The notes under the pieces were generated by a model. The model saw only the letters and a list, made by a program, of their open reading frames with translations. It had not been told where the DNA came from and did not search any database. The translations under genes and the position numbers were made by a program. From contig CAWHTG010000002.1 of assembly GCA_963832245.1 (NCBI GenBank), positions 62,001 through 126,000 on the forward strand: DNA of 64,000 bases. The letters run 5' to 3'. Shown one piece after another: positions 62,267-64,000 of this stretch (positions are counted from its first letter, which is position 1; every line of letters starts with the position of its first letter). Origin of the DNA: JABDBE01 sp963832245 (GTDB lineage Bacteria > Acidobacteriota > Terriglobia > Terriglobales > Acidobacteriaceae).

Positions 62267-62328
62267 GTAGAAACGTAGCTTGCTACGTTTCCTTCGCGCC
62301 GCCGAAACGTAGCCCGCTAGGTTTCTAC
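62267..62328. repeat. Inverted repeat of 25 bp, GAAACGTAGC type
   Basis: Arms 62267-62291 and 62304-62328 are inverted copies with three mismatches and a 12-bp loop; each arm also has an internal ACGTAGC...GCTACGT hairpin. It fills the space between lpdA and the hemB stop and may terminate hemB transcription. Confidence 0.75.
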
Positions 62329-62330
62329 AG

Positions 62331-63359
62331 TTACGCTAGAAGTTTGGCCGCATCCTTCGCGTAGTAAGTGAGAATAATGCTGGCCCCGGCGCGCTGGATC
62401 GAAAGCAGCGATTCCATCATTACCCGATCACGTTCGATCCAGTTGTTCCGGGCAGCTGCCTCGATCATGGCGTATTCACCTGAAACCTGATACGCGGCCA
62501 GAGGCAGGTCGAACCGTTCGCGCGCCGCGGCAATCACATCGAGATATGGCATCGCGGGCTTTACCATAATCATGTCTGCGCCTTCTTCGATGTCGAGTTC
62601 GATCTCGCGCATGGCCTCGCGCAGGTTTGCTCCATCCATTTGATAAGACCGGCGATCGCCGAACTGCGGAGTCGAGTCCGCGGCCTCGCGGAACGGCCCG
62701 TAAAACGCCGAAGCAAATTTAGCCGCATAAGAAAGGATCGGCGTATTGGCCAGGCCCGCATGATCGAGCGCGTTACGAATAGCGCCCACCCGGCCATCCA
62801 TCATGTCGGAAGGCGCGATAATGTCCACGCCAGCGCGGGCCAAAGAAACGCTGGTGCGGGCCAGCAGCTCGAGTGTGGCGTCGTTGACAATTTCGTAGTC
62901 GGTGGCGACGGACGGAGGCGCAGCAACCGCAGCCCCGAGGGAGTGCGGATGTGCAGGGCGCACAATTCCGCAATGGCCATGCGACATATATTCGCACAGG
63001 CAAACGTCGCCCATAATAACAAGCTTGGGAACCTCGCGCTTAATAGCACGCGCAGCCTGCTGCACGATCCCATCTTCTGCCCACGCCCCGGTTGCCAGTT
63101 CATCTTTCTTTTCCGGCAGCCCAAACAAGATGATCGAAGGCACTCCTAGCGAGTTCGCCTGTTGCGCCTCTTTTACAGCCTCATCTACGGAAAGGTTGAA
63201 CACGCCCGGCATGGAGCGCACTTCCTTGCGCACGCCTTCACCCGGACACACAAACATGGGATAAACCAACGACGCCGGAGAAAGCCGGGTTTCGCGCACC
63301 ATGGATCGCAACTGTTCACTTTGGCGAAGGCGGCGAAGGCGTGTAATCGGAAAGGTCAT
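62331..63359 (-). CDS. hemB: Porphobilinogen synthase (delta-aminolevulinic acid dehydratase)
   Basis: 342 aa. Joins two 5-aminolevulinate molecules in haem synthesis. Catalytic lysines in IMVKPAMPYLD and, earlier, AKFASAFYGPFR; zinc-type Cys motif DVCLCEYMSHGHCG; KREVPKLVIMGDVCLC strand. A long N-terminal arm is usual. Divergent from mutS2 (93 bp between starts). Confidence 0.96.
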   Translation of the reverse strand: MTFPITRLRRLRQSEQLRSMVRETRLSPASLVYPMFVCPGEGVRKEVRSMPGVFNLSVDEAVKEAQQANSLGVPSIILFGLPEKKDELATGAWAEDGIVQQAARAIKREVPKLVIMGDVCLCEYMSHGHCGIVRPAHPHSLGAAVAAPPSVATDYEIVNDATLELLARTSVSLARAGVDIIAPSDMMDGRVGAIRNALDHAGLANTPILSYAAKFASAFYGPFREAADSTPQFGDRRSYQMDGANLREAMREIELDIEEGADMIMVKPAMPYLDVIAAARERFDLPLAAYQVSGEYAMIEAAARNNWIERDRVMMESLLSIQRAGASIILTYYAKDAAKLLA

Positions 63360-63452
63360 GGCAGCAAATCTCGGGGACGGAAAGACGCCCGCCCCCGACT
63401 AGCAATTCTAGCAGAGCAACCCCATCGCCGCTTCTTGTAACATTGACCTCTG

Positions 63453-64000
63453 ATGCCTCCCCAGCCGCTAACCCACACCAGCGCCCGCGTGCTGGAATTC
63501 GACGCTCTCCGCGACTTGCTGCGCGGATATGCCTCTTCGCCCTTGGGGCAGGGCCTGATCGCTCAGCTCGCGCCTTCCACCGATCGCGAGTGGATCGAAA
63601 ATCAACAGCAGCTAACCACGGAGATCCGCGAATTTCGTCGGGTGGGCGGCCGCTTCGACTTTTCCGGCTTGCTCGCCGTGACTAAGCTCGTGGAAAAATC
63701 TCGAATCGCAGGTGCCGCGCTTGAAATTACAGATATTCGGGACGTGGTACTCGTGGTAGATCGTGCGGCAGAGTGGCGCGAAATCGCCTTCAACCCGCCT
63801 GCCGCCATGAAGTTCGAGTGGAAAACGGTGGTCCAGCTTTCGACGCGAATCGCAAACTTCACCGAATTTCTGCGAGCTTTCCGCAACAAAATCCCGCCCG
63901 ACGGCACGCTCGATGATAAGGCCTCCCCGGAACTCGCCCGCATACGCCGAGAAATAGAAAAACAGAGACGCTCAATCCATGATTCGCTGCAGAGCTATCT
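63453..64000 (+). CDS. mutS2: Endonuclease MutS2, 3' partial
   Basis: The frame from the ATG at 63453 is open to the window end (182 codons). It encodes the MutS2 N-terminus: RVLEFDALRDLLRGYASSPL, EFRRVGGRFDFSGLLAVTKL and DDKASPELARIRREIEKQRR, the clamp coiled-coil region. ATPase and Smr domains would lie beyond the edge. MutS2 acts on recombination intermediates or stalled ribosomes. Confidence 0.9.
   Translation, partial: MPPQPLTHTSARVLEFDALRDLLRGYASSPLGQGLIAQLAPSTDREWIENQQQLTTEIREFRRVGGRFDFSGLLAVTKLVEKSRIAGAALEITDIRDVVLVVDRAAEWREIAFNPPAAMKFEWKTVVQLSTRIANFTEFLRAFRNKIPPDGTLDDKASPELARIRREIEKQRRSIHDSLQSY

Noticed and set aside
1..64000. tRNA or rRNA genes
   Set aside because: Intergenic stretches inspected by eye showed no cloverleaf or rRNA-like sequence; a tRNAscan or Rfam run would be decisive.

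Overview
The window (about 57% G+C by impression, both ends cut inside genes) looks like a chromosomal segment of an acidobacterium, most likely from the Koribacter/Terriglobia side. The reasons are an Oar-type TonB-dependent receptor with an N-terminal carboxypeptidase-like domain next to a LacI regulator, GT39/GT87-type membrane glycosyltransferases, W/Y/G-rich FecR-domain proteins, and many short palindromic intergenic repeats. This assignment is an inference from gene content; there is no rRNA in the window.

Layout. 1-7.4 kb: rRNA/tRNA uracil methyltransferase (partial), comEC, small conserved genes, FecR protein, ruvC. 7.4-24.2 kb: one forward membrane glycosyltransferase, then a minus-strand run of about 15 kb in which nearly every gene touches or overlaps the next. 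Read from 24.2 kb downwards it encodes a pseudo-HAD/fatty-acyl reductase fusion, an SDR, a pyruvyltransferase-like protein, two acyl-AMP ligases, an enoyl-CoA hydratase, an acyl carrier protein, a lipid kinase, a thioredoxin/VKOR disulfide pair, an esterase and two membrane glycosyltransferases. I read it as a locus for an unusual lipid or glycolipid. 24.4-31 kb: MerR regulator with a MerR-type promoter, threonine dehydratase, secreted and TPR proteins, LacI regulator. 31-36 kb: TonB-dependent receptor and zinc alcohol dehydrogenase. 36.7-38.0 kb: a redoxin-DsbD-alpha fusion interrupted by an in-frame TGA at a UxxC motif and followed by a SECIS-like hairpin, i.e. a probable selenoprotein. 38-49 kb: VapBC, aromatic amino acid decarboxylase, methyltransferase, M28 peptidase, ceruloplasmin-like multicopper oxidase, thiC. 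49.5-54.3 kb: a compact phage-like island with an S24 repressor, a sigma-like regulator, two strong terminators and small orphan genes. 54.3-62.2 kb: pyruvate dehydrogenase and lipoate genes (E2, cytochrome c, E1 beta, E1 alpha, lipB, lpdA) interrupted by two toxin-antitoxin modules. 62.3-64 kb: hemB and the start of mutS2.

The most notable signals are the selenoprotein, short palindromic elements inside coding sequence (one at a frameshift in an acyl ligase, one apparently in frame in lipB), the lipid operon, and the toxin-antitoxin insertions in the PDH operon. All functions are assigned by reading motifs; no database search was run.
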